From Leptidea sinapis (lineage: Eukaryota; Arthropoda; Insecta; Lepidoptera; Pieridae): 64,000 nucleotides of DNA. The stretch lies in the NCBI RefSeq assembly GCF_905404315.1, contig NC_066301.1:2852001-2916000 (forward strand). Reading direction: 5' to 3'. Each line of letters begins with the position of its first letter. Position 1 is the stretch's first letter. The translations under genes and the position numbers were made by a program. This document shows positions 22,065 to 33,246 of the stretch, piece after piece. Under the pieces are notes generated by a model. It was not told the DNA's origin, searched no databases, and worked only from the letters and a program-made list of their open reading frames with translations.

Positions 22065-22204
22065 GTAATAAATAAAGTAATTTAAATGTTTCTTCATTTG
22101 ACCACCCAGTAGTCATTGCATCGCTCGCTTTATGTAAATAAAAGGAAAATAAAAAAAAATTGTTGTTGGAGATTTTCTTTTCTCTCGCACGTTTTGTTTC
22201 TCTA

Positions 22205-23030
22205 TGCGCAAGTATATTTTATTTTATTTTATTTGGTAAACTTACAGTGTTACAATAACTTAATAACTACACAAAAGTGTGATAATTTTACACATTTAAA
22301 AGTTTTCGCATATTGATTCTAATAAAACATAGCATAATACAAGTACAACTTTTTTTTAAATATAAGTATAATATAAAATATGTTGATGATTACATAGGTT
22401 TGTTTGTGGTACCGAATATTTATTATGTTCAAAGAGAATTTAAGCACTACGTTCGATTATGTTTATATTAACAGTCAGGGTAACACATTAAACCGGTTTT
22501 TAGTCAAGTTATTTTTAATCTGCTAGAATTTGTGGATGAATTAAACAGGTCAAAATCAGGAAAGCCTTTAAAGGCCTTTTATGTAGTGAGATGCTCTTGA
22601 GAAGAATGAGTATTGTTTGTAATATGTCGCACAATGGGGCATATGTAAATATTTAGGATGTCTTGCAGAGATTCTGGGAATATTTAAATTTATGTTCGAG
22701 AGAAGATGTAGAGCGTCGATGTGACATTGTGGTACTTTTGTTAAGAATAGAATATATATATATATATATCATACTGAGGGTCCCAAATTTGTATACAATA
22801 CTCGAGCATGCTTCAAACATAGTATGTACATACAACGTTTGTATTGTTAGGTAATCTATGGTTGTTGCATGTGTAATAGTCATAGGCATGTGTGTCGTCT
22901 ATAAAACTTGAAATTCTGTTGCTAATATGAACGCTGAATAAAATGAAACCGAATTGGTTGAAATATGATTGGCTATTAATTATTAAGTGTGAAAATAAAC
23001 TCATGTGCTGTTCTGAGAAATACAAAATTT
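22205..23030 (-). pseudogene. Jockey-like LINE, ORF2 C-terminal region and 3' UTR, decayed
   Basis: On the minus strand, around 22770-22830, one frame reads LEYCIQIWDPQYDIYI, the Y-C-x-x-I-W-x-P motif downstream of reverse transcriptase in Jockey-group LINEs. Further on, across frameshifts, come RRSHSDIDALHLLSR-like and PRISARHP segments. Upstream, GFILFSVHISN (about 22930) may be the ruins of the Q-G-S-x-L-G-P-x-L-F block. The 3' UTR runs to a TTTATTTTATTTTA-like end at about 22205. At least three frameshifts are present. Confidence 0.55.
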
Positions 23031-23496
23031 ATTGGCATTTGATTTTATCACTAAGAATTATGAACAACATATGAAATAATAGTTTATATCACTCACTTGT
23101 AAGAAAAAAAAAATTATAATAAAGTTTATAGACACAAATTAGCTTATTTGCAATTAATGAAAAAAATCTACAAAACTCATTAAGAGATATTTTTTTTTGA
23201 CACTTGACGGCCATTATCCTTCTGAGTTTCGCTGACAAAAAGTAATACAGAGAGATCCTTGATTGAGAGACAATATAAATAATAATTCAACTAAAGAAAT
23301 AAAATTAATTAACATCTCCCCCTCCCCAAAAAAACTATCATCACCTTTTCTCAGCAAAAATAATAACGAATGTAGAAGGTTCATGATCCCGTTTGATAGA
23401 ATGGATTAAATAATAATAATGATACCACATTTACAAAGAGTTTCGATTGTTAAAATTTATTAATTAAAAGTTAGTATAACCAACAAGACTCCTTGG

Positions 23497-24000
23497 GACA
23501 GCACGGAGTCTTGTTAAATCAACCCTTCATACATCATGTTCACAAGAGTGCATTAAACTCTGGAGCAACACTCCGGGCTTAACCCATTCCAAAACCCTAA
23601 TCCAAACCTTCAACAAGAAGGCTGCGCATGAGGCACTAGGGCTAAGTAGAGAAAACTTACGCATGCAAACTAAACAAACACCTCTCAATCTTAGGTCTCA
23701 GAGATAGAGAGAGCGTGTAGATTCTCTAATAGTGCAGATGAAATCCCGTTACACATTTTCTCTGTGAATGTGGTTCTTTAATGCCTAAACACAGCATCTC
23801 TCTGGGAAGTCCAATTCTTCAACCACTTGAGATACGTCAGCTCACTGCAAAAATATTATAAGATTCATGGAAATAATCAAAAAGCAGTGAGCTATACTTA
23901 ACAGTGGCTATCACAATAGATCACATTGGTCGCAGTGAAATAGGGCTGCACTGAACTGTACCAAGCCACTTTACAAACCGTAACCATAACTATAGTATAA
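23497..24000 (+). pseudogene. LINE ORF2 C-terminal end (I/LOA-like, after RNase H)
   Basis: Plus strand reads CIKLWSNTPGLTHSKTLIQT, KKAAHEALGLSRENLRMQTK and, after frame breaks, a Cys-rich part (CECGSLMP). The motif W-x-N-x-x-G-L-x-H-S-K...L-G-L-S-R-x-x-L-R and a C-x-C knuckle occur at the C-terminus of RNase-H-bearing LINEs (I/LOA group) in insects. HWSQ and ALNCTKPL-like residues near 23925-23965 close it. No reverse transcriptase lies upstream, so it is a 3' fragment. Group assignment is tentative. Confidence 0.55.
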
Positions 24001-24710
24001 CTAATTAAATAAAAACTAATAATTAGCGTAAAAAAAACAACACGATCTCTGTTCACAGTATCAATATCTCAACTCAACATTGATGTACAATAATCAACTA
24101 GACTCTGAGAAAAATATCTGAGAGGCAATATTCATTCAAATTCCATTGTCAAAGTCCATTGTATACGTTCATTAAAAGGAGTAACACTACGTCACGCGCT
24201 ATACGGATGCGTACAATTTTGTAAATTAAAAGGGGCACTTACTCGAAAAATTACACTTCATCCTTTTTATGTTTGGACATGCTGTTAGTCGGACAGTTTT
24301 TCATTGAACACTTTGTCATTGCGTGGCGTTGTATTCAAAGCGCGGTCGAAACACAACTGAATGAAAACTCTGCTTAAGACGCGTAGGCAGAGTTTTGCTT
24401 CAGACAATAAAATGTGTGATTTGGAGTCTGGTTGCTTATTATTCGTCAGTACAACTCCAAGATAAACTTGAACCAAACATAATCTATACATTATATAAAT
24501 ATAATATTGTACGCAGTTGTTTTAATGAACTTGAACGGGGTTCCGGAATCCAATAACAATGGTAATAAAAGATAATACGTGAGATATACGAAGCGATTGT
24601 CTTAATTATCATTGCCAAACTTCTATGGAGTTAGTGTATGTGCATATAATATATTATAAATATAATAATGTTTTTAGTAATATTAACTGTGGTTAATACA
24701 TTTTAAACTG
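24000..24710. other. AT-rich stretch without recognised gene
   Basis: Nothing recognised; the 68-codon open frame on the minus strand at 24285-24491 shows no domain signature. Confidence 0.4.
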
Positions 24711-24711
24711 A

Positions 24712-25070
24712 TTTAAAAAAGGAGGAGGTTCTCAATTCGATCGGTATTTGTTTTATGTATGTGCACCGATTACTCTGATATTTATGATTCAATTTACGTA
24801 ATTCTTCTTTATTTTGATGCGGAATAGAAGCCATATTTTGGTCCCATAAATTTTACATAGTTTCTTTTTTTAGGAACATTTTTTATGAAAATGTTTGTAT
24901 ACGTGGATGATGTTTTGAATTTTTTTGTGTACGATTTGAATTGTTTTTTGTGTACGATTGTTTTAGGAGTTTTCATTCAGGTTGATTATATATTATTATT
25001 ATTAACTGACACTAAAAAGTAAAAAAAACTACGTTTAAAAAACCGACTTCAAAAACCGACTTCAAGAACT
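24712..25070 (+). repeat. Lepidopteran dispersed repeat with GGAGGAGGTTCTCAATTCG
   Basis: The box AAAAAAGGAGGAGGTTCTC, followed by AATTCG and TTATGTATGTGCACCGATTA, then GCGGAATAG and TTGGTCCCATAAA, is a sequence I recognise from many lepidopteran introns. Related words occur at 33783-33830 and 51472-51490. The partner motif AAACCGACTTCAA is tandemly repeated at 25037-25065. Confidence 0.55.
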
Positions 25071-25590
25071 GATAAGTATAAAATAACTTAATAAAAATTT
25101 AACTTAATACACATCTTATGCAAACCTTTACCTTTAATATAATTGAAGGAAAAAACAAAATCTCCAATTATTGAATCAAATAAGTCAATACTTCAAGGCA
25201 CACATTCTAGAGCTGCTGGTCTTGTGCAGCCATAATATCAGCTCTTGCAAGCCGCTTGTATCGTTAGCTAGTCAATACTGTAGAGTATCTATATATCTTT
25301 AAGCGTCAATATTATCAGAGTCGTCTATTGACGTCAACCGAGTTAAGGCACAGCTTAAAGATGCAAGATTGGTCAACTTTACTGTCATCATCTTGAGATT
25401 TGAAATAGCCGTCAACAATAATAATCATTTTTGCTGCAAAATATGTATTTGTGATCCCTTTGTGTAATAGCTGTTCGAGTTCCAGGTTATCTTTTTGGTT
25501 GTTTGTCGTACTATTCCTATAAATTTAATTTAAAATTATAGACAAACAATGAAAATTTAAGTAAACAAATAAAATTTGAAAACAAAATTA

Positions 25591-25733
25591 CTGAACGATG
25601 CGGGACTCGAACCTCTTGCATTCCGTCCGAGTGACATATCGTTGATAAATCTTGTATGTCTTGTTCAACTCTCAGGTTGTGGCTTCATCTACAGAATCTA
25701 CTTAACAGTTGATAACCTGCTCAACCCTAATAT
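25591..25733 (-). repeat. tRNA-derived SINE-like repeat, copy 1
   Basis: The minus strand has a perfect Pol III B box (GAGGTTCGAGTCCCGC at about 25599-25614) preceded by sequence shared with copy 2 at 38956-39130 (GTTATCAACTGTTAAGTAGA, GAAGCCACAACCTGAGAGTT). The A-box part present in copy 2 is deleted here. Confidence 0.65.
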
Positions 25734-25739
25734 TTGCAT

Positions 25740-26205
25740 AATAGTAAATTGACTTGAGATGTCTAAACATAAGAATGAATGAGAGAAATCCAAACATGTT
25801 TAGAAATTTTATTTGTGTTATTAATCCCAGAAGTAAGGGTGAGTATTTTGGAGTTGGAGCTAAAGTTAAATGTTCATTATAAAGATAGGCCTTTACGATT
25901 TTATATAATTTTAAAATATACTGTTATACAAAATATATTCATGATTATATTATTTGGCTGTGTGAATAAAATATGTTTACTATAGCAATATATACACTTA
26001 TAATTTATTTATTTTCTTTATCCCAAAAAATCACAAGCCTGTAGTGGATTCTGGATAAAGGACAAATGAATAGAAATCCAATTACATTGTCGAAATGTTA
26101 CATCAATTTGATAAAAGGCTTGGGCGAGCCAATACATGAGGAAGGGATCACAAACGTCTAATAATCATTTTAGGAAACATTCATTGGAGCTGATCTTTCG
26201 GGGTT
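25740..26205. other. AT-rich stretch without recognised gene
   Basis: The block ATTAATCCCAGAAGTAAGGG at 25819-25838 is related, inverted, to 38896-38920 beside the second SINE copy. No gene seen. Confidence 0.4.
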
Positions 26206-26238
26206 GTTCTTATTGCTTATAGTATAAGCAATAAGAAC
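26206..26238. repeat. Perfect hairpin (16-bp arms, 1-nt spacer)
   Basis: GTTCTTATTGCTTATA, G, TATAAGCAATAAGAAC. Confidence 0.85.
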
Positions 26239-26344
26239 GCTATGCTACTGTATACTGTTTTGTAAAATAATCCCTTATTAAACTATCGTATTTTCTTGTT
26301 AAAATTAGTTAAAATATGCCTGACCGACCGATAAGTTTACCAGT

Positions 26345-26383
26345 TTCCACAGGATGCCGGCTAGATTATGGGTGTGGTTGTCA
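26345..26383 (+). repeat. Family Z repeat, 5' scrap
   Basis: CACAGGATGCCGGCTAGATT then ATGGGTG, the start signature of family Z; the rest is absent. Confidence 0.6.
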
Positions 26384-26442
26384 ATCGTGCGGCAGAGCTG
26401 GCAAAAGCTCTTGTTTGTACTCAATAGCAAGAGCAGTAAATT

Positions 26443-26474
26443 AATACGTAAAAAACAAGAGTTTTTTACGTATT
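26443..26474. repeat. Perfect hairpin (14-bp arms, 4-nt loop)
   Basis: AATACGTAAAAAAC, AAGA, GTTTTTTACGTATT. Confidence 0.85.
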
Positions 26475-26639
26475 CATTTACATTTTTTATTTTTTTTTGA
26501 GTATTTGTAATTTGAGTATTATTGCTGCATCACTTTACATATATTGTAACTGAAATGATTTGTGAGTGATTGCCACAAAGAGTTTCTTGCCACTTCTTAT
26601 TAAAGCTCAACCCTCAGGGAGGTGGATATAAGAAGAAAA

Positions 26640-26692
26640 TAAAATCTTTGGGGGAGGCCTTTGTCCAGCAGTGGACGTCTTCCGGCTGATGA
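26640..26692 (+). pseudogene. RTE LINE C-terminal scrap
   Basis: One frame reads GEAFVQQWTSSG then stops inside TGATGATG. G-E-A-x-x-x-Q-Q-W-T-S plus a TGA-rich tail is the end of a common lepidopteran RTE family. Only about 16 codons survive. Confidence 0.75.
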
Positions 26693-27079
26693 TGCATTTA
26701 TATAAATAAATAACATTTTAAATATTAATTTAGAAGGTCACTTTACATTTATAGCATTGCATTAACGGCCGCCGTAAATAGAAACAAAAACGGAATGTCG
26801 AAGGTTTCCGGTCCCTCGAGAGAGGTTGTCATGTCGTTCGTTGCTTAGCAGAAAGATTGTAAACATAAGCTCTAAGTTCTAACATATGTTCTCCAAAGTT
26901 GCAGTTTTCTAACGTTTATCTTGCTAGAAAGTAAACATCTTGCTAAGAAAGAATATACTTTACACGCCAATAATATTAAGCTTCAGTAAATGAATTGCCT
27001 CTATATAAAACTCATTTAAGCTTTCACTGTGAGTTTATAATATTATATTTGGGTGCTAAAATTAATTAATTAATTCTTA

Positions 27080-27434
27080 TGCTTGCGGGCTTTAGCCCGG
27101 GTTATGGTTATTAGAAATAATATTCAAGTTTGGAATTGAAGATTATCTCATGTCCTATTCCAGTTTCGGTTCCCGTTTTCGCTCCTGATCCCAACATATT
27201 ATATTATTATATTAATCTTATTTCAAGGCAGATAGCTATGGCAAACTTAACCTATTATTTATATAGTTATAGTTCATCGACGTGAGTTTCAGTTTTGCAG
27301 AAATCCCGCGGGAACCATGGATTTTCCGGGATAAAATGTAGCCTATGTTCTTTCCCGATCTCTAGTCTATAGCTGTACCAACATTCATCAAAATTGGTTC
27401 AGTACAAACACACATTTATAATATTAGTAGGAAT
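27080..27434 (+). repeat. Family R repeat, copy 1
   Basis: Shares AAGTTTGGAATTGAAGA, TTCATCGACGTGAGTTTCAG, GGGATAAAATGTAGCCTATG and the end CACATTTATAATATTAGTAGG with 31463-31807. The end is characteristic of abundant lepidopteran RTE/SINE-type repeats. Confidence 0.7.
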
Positions 27435-27859
27435 TAAGAGAAGCATTTATTTATTACCATTGCATTTATGACATTAAAAACTGAGATAACACTCAACATT
27501 CCATCAGCACTTAAATTGTGTGTCATTTTTCCGTCAATACTTTAAGCTGTTGCTACAATCATGTATGTAGCAACAATAAGACCAAATATGGCCTTTACTA
27601 TTACCAAAATATGCATGCAGATTGCTTAAGTAAAGCGATGGCGTCTAATCAAGTCTAGTCAAATCAAAAATCACAACAGAGACGGCTCAAGAATCAAACA
27701 TTGCAACTGCATTATTTTAACATCATTTTGGTCACGCTCATTATCAAATTTCTATTTAATCTGTATTTTAAATTATTTAGAAGTTTCAAACAAATTCAAA
27801 ATATTATACAATAAACACAATTAATCCTCTCGTAAATGGGTATAAGAATCAGCGGATTG

Positions 27860-28040
27860 GGAGGCTCCTTTGCACAGGATGCCAGCTAGATTATGGGTAC
27901 CACAACGGCGCCCATTTCAGCCGTGAAGCATTAATAAGATAGTATAATTGTGTTTCGGTCTGATGGGCGCCGTAGCTAGTGGAATTACTGGGCAAATGTG
28001 ACTTATCTTATGGCTCTAGGTGACTTATCTCGCGTTAATC
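27860..28040 (+). repeat. Family Z repeat, 3'-truncated copy
   Basis: Begins GGAGGCTCCTTTGCACAGGA, includes CCACAACGGCGCCCATTTC and CGCCGTAGCTAGTGGAATTA, and is lost after about 28040. Confidence 0.8.
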
Positions 28041-28352
28041 AAAGAAAATAACACAAGTTTATGACACAGTATTAATAAAACTTAAGAGTTTCCAAACACA
28101 TTATCAGACAAATATCTTAAAAACTACTATTTAAGCAACGAAACGAGATATCTCCCATCTCCCTGTCTGAGTGAGATCTCAGCACCAGCAGCCAAGGTAC
28201 GTGGGCTTATATTGCTGTGGTATAATTAATTCTATGATATTGATTTTTCGAGGATTCATCATAAGTAACATAATATAATACTTGAGCTGCTATTACTATA
28301 CCATTAATTTGTTCTTAAGAACAGAGTAAAGGTGTATATATATAGGTGCAAT

Positions 28353-28404
28353 GTCCCTGATGTGACGTGTCAATAGAGTAATATTGACACGTCACATCAG
28401 GGAC
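28353..28404. repeat. Perfect hairpin (22-bp arms, 8-nt loop)
   Basis: GTCCCTGATGTGACGTGTCAAT, loop AGAGTAAT at 28375-28382, then the exact reverse complement of the first arm at 28383-28404. No flanking element is recognised. Confidence 0.92.
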
Positions 28405-30215
28405 TTTTATTTACCTAAGCTTACACGAGTACAATCACATTTACTGAATCAAAAACACACACATTATTGTACAAAACCGTTACTTAGTTCAATGAACAAG
28501 CTCGTCAATATTGTTTCAACGTTTGTGTAGAGTGAGATATCAAATCAATTAATCTGTTACCAGTCCACAGCTGAACCAATAAGCCTTCACTTAATTGTGC
28601 TCTCTCTCTGGTGTTTCTCGTTCCATTGCTCTTCGGTAAGTAATTCTACTTTACACCCTCTGTATTGCGGCACTTATTAATCCACTTATTTCCTTTATTT
28701 ACCTTATGTCATTGAGCCACTGACCTGTATAAATACCAGTGCGACTCATGCGAAGCTGCGAAGGAACGAAAAATACTCTGAAGTATTTTTGCATATTGAA
28801 TTAATTTCGCTCGTTTTCAGGGGTATTTATATATTTTCAAGAATCAACGTTATATAGTTCACGATTTTGTTTTGTAAATAGTTTCCCACCATCTATCGAT
28901 GTTTGCTGAGGTTGTCATCACTAGTTTTAGTACCACAGACTCTCACTACATGGCCAACAGCGCCAAAATGGCGAATATCAAACAGGCACAAAAGAATTTT
29001 GACATCCGCCAGTCTAGTGATATATAGTACTATATATCACTAGACTGGCGGATGGCGGCACCATTAACCTATCTTTTTTAAAAAATAAAAAATTGATATA
29101 AGAATCACTGCGCTTGGTCTAATAGGTTATGAGTTATTGCTGAACAAAAATACCCCTTTACTTACGGGCGCAAGCGTAGTTCGCCAATTCATAATGACTA
29201 CACATGCAGGTAGGAAGTGAAGTGATCTTATACTTTTTATATATATTTTAAAGAAGATAAGATTTAAATATATTTTGACGAAAGAAATCATAACATCATA
29301 TCATAACGTGTCCACTATAGTAAAAATCATACTAAGAATTCAATTGCAATATTTTTTTTTGACGCGTTTAACAAAATAGTCAATTTCTCGTACAACTCTG
29401 AAAGAGCGGCGATATCACAGCACGAATCTATCATAAATCACGTTTTTTTGTTTGCTTGTTTATCTAGCAACCCGTAACATAAACCTCATAATGATACCTC
29501 AACTAATGTAAACACAAGTAGCTATAGCATCTCAAGTGACCGCGCCGGGTTTGGCGCTAAAACAGCTGAGCGGGTGGGATCTGAGGGCGCGCGGGACGTG
29601 AGAGCATACCTTAAGTTAAGAGACGAATAAAACAAAAATTACAAAGAATGAACAACAGTTTTAGTAAAATTAAATGCTAAAAAGATTCAACCGATCTAAT
29701 GAGTGCTCATTATGACCACCGCAGTTTGTCACACACAAATATATTTTTATTAGAACATTAAGGGACGCAACGAGCAGAACGTTCTTTTAATGCTATTTGA
29801 TACGCCCTGCACATTAATATTCGGCTACTTACGAAGAATATATTACGAGATACTGTCCTGATATACCTACTTGACTAGCTTCATCAAAGAGCATAAAACT
29901 TTTACACAACGTAAACCAGGCCTCTTTTCAATCCAGTTTCATTCATTCTGTTCTTTATTATGAAATCCATCTCAAATTCATCACTACCTCGTATGTTGTA
30001 CTGCTTTAATAACTTTTCGTATTATATAATTTATTTCATTTTATAAAATACAAAAAGATTTATCATGGACAAGTGATTATTTGACTTAGATTTAATAATA
30101 TTAAATCCACTTAATGTATCCAAAAAGACAACGGTGTTCAGACTACTTAGTCAATGTTCAAAGAAATACTGCTACTATTAAATATATTTACATTGATCAA
30201 TTCATCATTACCAAA
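28405..30215. other. Intergenic stretch with palindromes and a family Z scrap
   Basis: No gene recognised. Contains the palindrome at 29003-29054, a GC-rich block at about 29535-29610, and a minus-strand 3' scrap of family Z at 29757-29812 (GATACGCCCTGCACATTA). Confidence 0.5.
29003..29054. repeat. Perfect 52-bp palindrome (26-bp arms, no spacer)
   Basis: The left arm starts CATCCGCCAGTCTAGTGATA and ends TATAGT; the right arm is its exact reverse complement, with the centre between 29028 and 29029. AAAGAATTTTGA lies to the left, GGCGGCACCATTAACC to the right. Confidence 0.93.
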
Positions 30216-30217
30216 AG

Positions 30218-30270
30218 CAGGTAAGGTTTGATTAATATAGGGATATTCTCTAATAATCAAGCCTTACCTG
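30218..30270. repeat. Imperfect hairpin (17-bp arms)
   Basis: CAGGTAAGGTTTGATTA at 30218-30234 and TAATCAAGCCTTACCTG at 30254-30270, pairing except one G-T position, around a 19-nt loop. Confidence 0.8.
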
Positions 30271-30832
30271 GGTCACCAATAAAGCAGCAATAAGATAAAC
30301 ATCAATTATATACCAATACAAAGTAGATTCTGCGTCGCATTAATTTACTACGTGACCTGGATTGATTGTATAAGTTAACTTAGATAGCAAGTGTCGATAC
30401 AACCTATGTAGATACAGCCTATGTGGCATCATATTAAGATATACATTTATTTAGTTCGCTAGCAATGTTTACATCAAAAACAAGGTTTTATTTAAAAACA
30501 AAATAGAACAAAGATACGGATTAATGTAAAAACATTTCAAAGCAAAAACTTCATGAAATAAGAAGGCATTATCTGTACTATCTATATTATTATCTTATAT
30601 TTAGGCTATAATTTTATTTAAAGTACAGAAATTTATTATATCACTAAAGTTTTAATCCAAAACACAATTGATATCTATAGAAACAATAAAACACTAAATA
30701 TAAATACTAACTATTGAAAATAGGGAGAAAATAAATTAAAATGGAAATAAGTAATAGTGACTGTCAGTTGTTAGCACACAAATTGCTCATAACTTTAGTA
30801 ATAAACAATTTATATAGCTATGAACAAATAGA

Positions 30833-30884
30833 ACACAAATTGTTTATAACTAGACTTATAACTAGAGTTATAAACAATTTGTGT
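30833..30884. repeat. Perfect hairpin (19-bp arms, 14-nt loop)
   Basis: ACACAAATTGTTTATAACT at 30833-30851 and its reverse complement at 30866-30884. A third, direct partial copy of the arm sits at 30776-30815, so the whole 30770-30890 block is repetitive. A short open frame over it is a by-product. Confidence 0.85.
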
Positions 30885-31462
30885 GTTATGAAGTGTATGC
30901 ATGATTTAATGTCACTGTCACTCTAGCTAATAACTCTTCACATCAGGTGGGTCATTTGCTCGGTTCATCTTATTACCATAAAACAGACAGCGCATCTATT
31001 CAGCGCGTTTATTCATCAAATCTCAGTAACGGTACATCGCAGTGTATGTTCCTAACGCCGTGAGCGCGATCAGAAATGAATGATTGCCAATAATTGTATT
31101 TCAGAATAGTCAGTAAATTTTGCCAAAAAGCATTTGTTTACAGCAAATACCACCTCCGAGGCGCAAATACGCAAAAATCTAATAAAAAAAAATACAGTTA
31201 CAATTTTACGCGTTTTAACCCTTTAAAAGTGTTTTACTTGAATCATAATATATGTTAAAATCTATCTCAAATATTTGGTAAATCAATAAAAATATTTTTA
31301 ACTGGTAAGAGTTTTGGTGGTAAGATAGAAATCTTAACATGAACCATAGACTATTTGTTTAATCATCAACACGAGGAAAACTCTCCCTGTTATTCAAATT
31401 CAAATTCAAGGGTGACATTGAAGGGTGAATGTATACATACCAATATATTATACATTGTTATA

Positions 31463-31807
31463 TAGAGCTGATTCCCGTGACTTCGTCCGCGTAGATAAAG
31501 GGTTTTCAAAAATAATAAGCAAGTTTGGAATTGAAGAAAATCTCATGTGCTATTCCATGTGAATCTTATTTCGAGGAAGATTGCTATGGCAAACTAAATC
31601 TAATATTGGTATAGTTACAACTCATCGACGTGAATTTCAGTTTTCACATATCCCGTTGGAACCATTATTTTTTCCAGGATAAAATGTAGCCTATGTCCTT
31701 TTCAAAGCTCTTGTCTATCGCTGTACAAAATTTCAAATCGGTTCAGTGGCTCCGGCGTTAAAGCGTAACAAACAAACTAACATTCACATTTATAATAATA
31801 AGGGACT
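31463..31807 (+). repeat. Family R repeat, copy 2
   Basis: Starts GATTCCCGTGACTTCGTCCG, includes GATAAAATGTAGCCTATGTC and GGTTCAGTGGCTCCGGCG, and ends AACATTCACATTTATAATAA then TAAGGG. Its last ~50 bp match the reverse complement of the starts of 38393-38765 and 57788-58185. Confidence 0.75.
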
Positions 31808-31809
31808 AA

Positions 31810-32245
31810 TTAACTGAAAATCGATATAATATAAATCAATATTGGTGAATAAGCTCTATTTTCCGACTCAAATATAAGTTCCTTACGTAAGGTTGAACTG
31901 ATTGATCGCTTGCAATGCAGAGCTCCATGAAATGTCGGGTATCCAATACTTTGTAGACGGCTCAATCGCTTAGTGATATAGAGACGTCGCTTTACTGTTA
32001 GCTCACAATTTTAAATGACAATTAAATATTTATGAACAATTAAAAATATGCTATTTTATATTATTATATCAATAATTATACTGCTTAACGTTTGTCATAC
32101 AATGTCTAGTAGGTACGGCCACAAATTCTGTTTGTGTAGTTTGATGTAATTTAATGATACTTACATGTATTTATTTATTGAAGTCTCATATTGTGCGGTT
32201 GCGTGGAGTAGCGAAAGCTTCTCCCTGGTACGTCACTGGTACTAA
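31810..32245. other. AT-rich stretch without recognised gene
   Basis: Nothing recognised. Confidence 0.4.
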
Positions 32246-32248
32246 GTG

Positions 32249-32559
32249 CAGGGGCGTGCATACACCCTATAGGCATTTTGGCAGTGCCTACCTTAAAAAG
32301 AACGTAAATAATATTATATACCACTAGTATTAAAGTTAATTTAGTTCCGTTATACTGTAACCAAATTTCTATTAAACAGTTGCCCAGTTAGTTTTAGCTT
32401 ACTTACTTTTAAAACCACAAAATTGACGTGCCAAGAGAATATCACAACGTCAAACTCTTCGTGATGTGTTTAAAATATTAATATTATATTATAAAGATAG
32501 GTACTTGGGTTCTTGTATCAACAGTGCCTACATTGCTAGAAAAGTAATGCATATCCCTG
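32249..32559. mobile_element. hAT-like MITE
   Basis: The ends CAGGGGCGTGCAT and (reverse complement of the right end) CAGGGATATGCAT form imperfect TIRs. The subterminal AGTGCCTAC/GTAGGCACT pair is also inverted. The flanks ACTAAGTG (left) and ACTCAAGTG (right) look like an eroded 8-bp target duplication, as expected for hAT elements with CAGGG ends. The 311-bp interior is AT-rich and non-coding. Confidence 0.55.
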
Positions 32560-33245
32560 ACTCAAGTGTCACCTTATTATAACTAAATAACAACCATTTT
32601 ATTTCTAATAGCAAGCGGGCACCTCCAACTTTTTAAGTCTTTGACAGATGATGTGTCGGTATTCCAATCGATAGTGCGATATAGGGAAATACGAATGATA
32701 CTTAGATTTTAAAGTGACCGACTGCTCCATACATTTTTGTGTTCATGCAAGGCAGTCACTGCAATTCTGTAGTGGCTGTAAGTTTTCGAAATACTAACGT
32801 GATAAACGCGCCCCAAATTTGTTTGTGAATGATGACAGAATTAGGCAAAACAACTGCATATAATCTTAATAATTTAAAACCTTCTTAGTAAATTCTATTG
32901 TAAAATTATACAAAAGTGAAATGTCAGAGACGATTGAGTGCACGGGAGTGGATCCTCGTTGATATGCAAAGTAAAGTAGTTTCCTCGACTCGTGGAATGT
33001 AGCTCAGACGTTCATCGCCTTGGCGTTGATGCAACGAACATTGAATACCTACGTGATGAATTTTAGTCTGTTTTCAAATAGGGTCTTGATAAATAAAAGA
33101 TCGAAAACGTTGTAAAACGTTAGTTCTCTAGCTGAAAGTAAAAAATATTGTTGATTTTAAAGTTTCATGTTTCTTGGAAGTTTTGTTAAAATAGACTGAG
33201 AGTTTATGAAAGCTTAGAAACAAACTGGATACACGTGTAATATAT
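32560..33245. other. Intergenic stretch without recognised gene
   Basis: Nothing recognised. Confidence 0.4.
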
Positions 33246-33246
33246 A

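Larger units (their letters stand above)
11160..22068 (-). mobile_element. Gypsy-type LTR retrotransposon with nested insertions
   Basis: Two direct LTRs (11164-11581 and 21580-22064) start TGTAAC and end CTTACA on the minus strand and are flanked by GTAA at 11160-11163 and 22065-22068, a 4-bp target duplication. Between them, read on the minus strand, are a PBS, gag, reverse transcriptase, RNase H, integrase and a PPT, the order of Ty3/Gypsy elements. The gag C-terminus, protease and N-terminal half of reverse transcriptase are absent. Three LINE pieces interrupt it: 12426-15113, 16391-17493 and 17494-21147. All Gypsy ORFs are broken and the LTRs differ at many sites, so the copy is old and inactive. 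Confidence 0.92.

Noticed and set aside
30741..30926. 61-codon open frame
   Set aside because: It consists of the hairpin arms at 30776-30884 translated; the repetition explains the openness.
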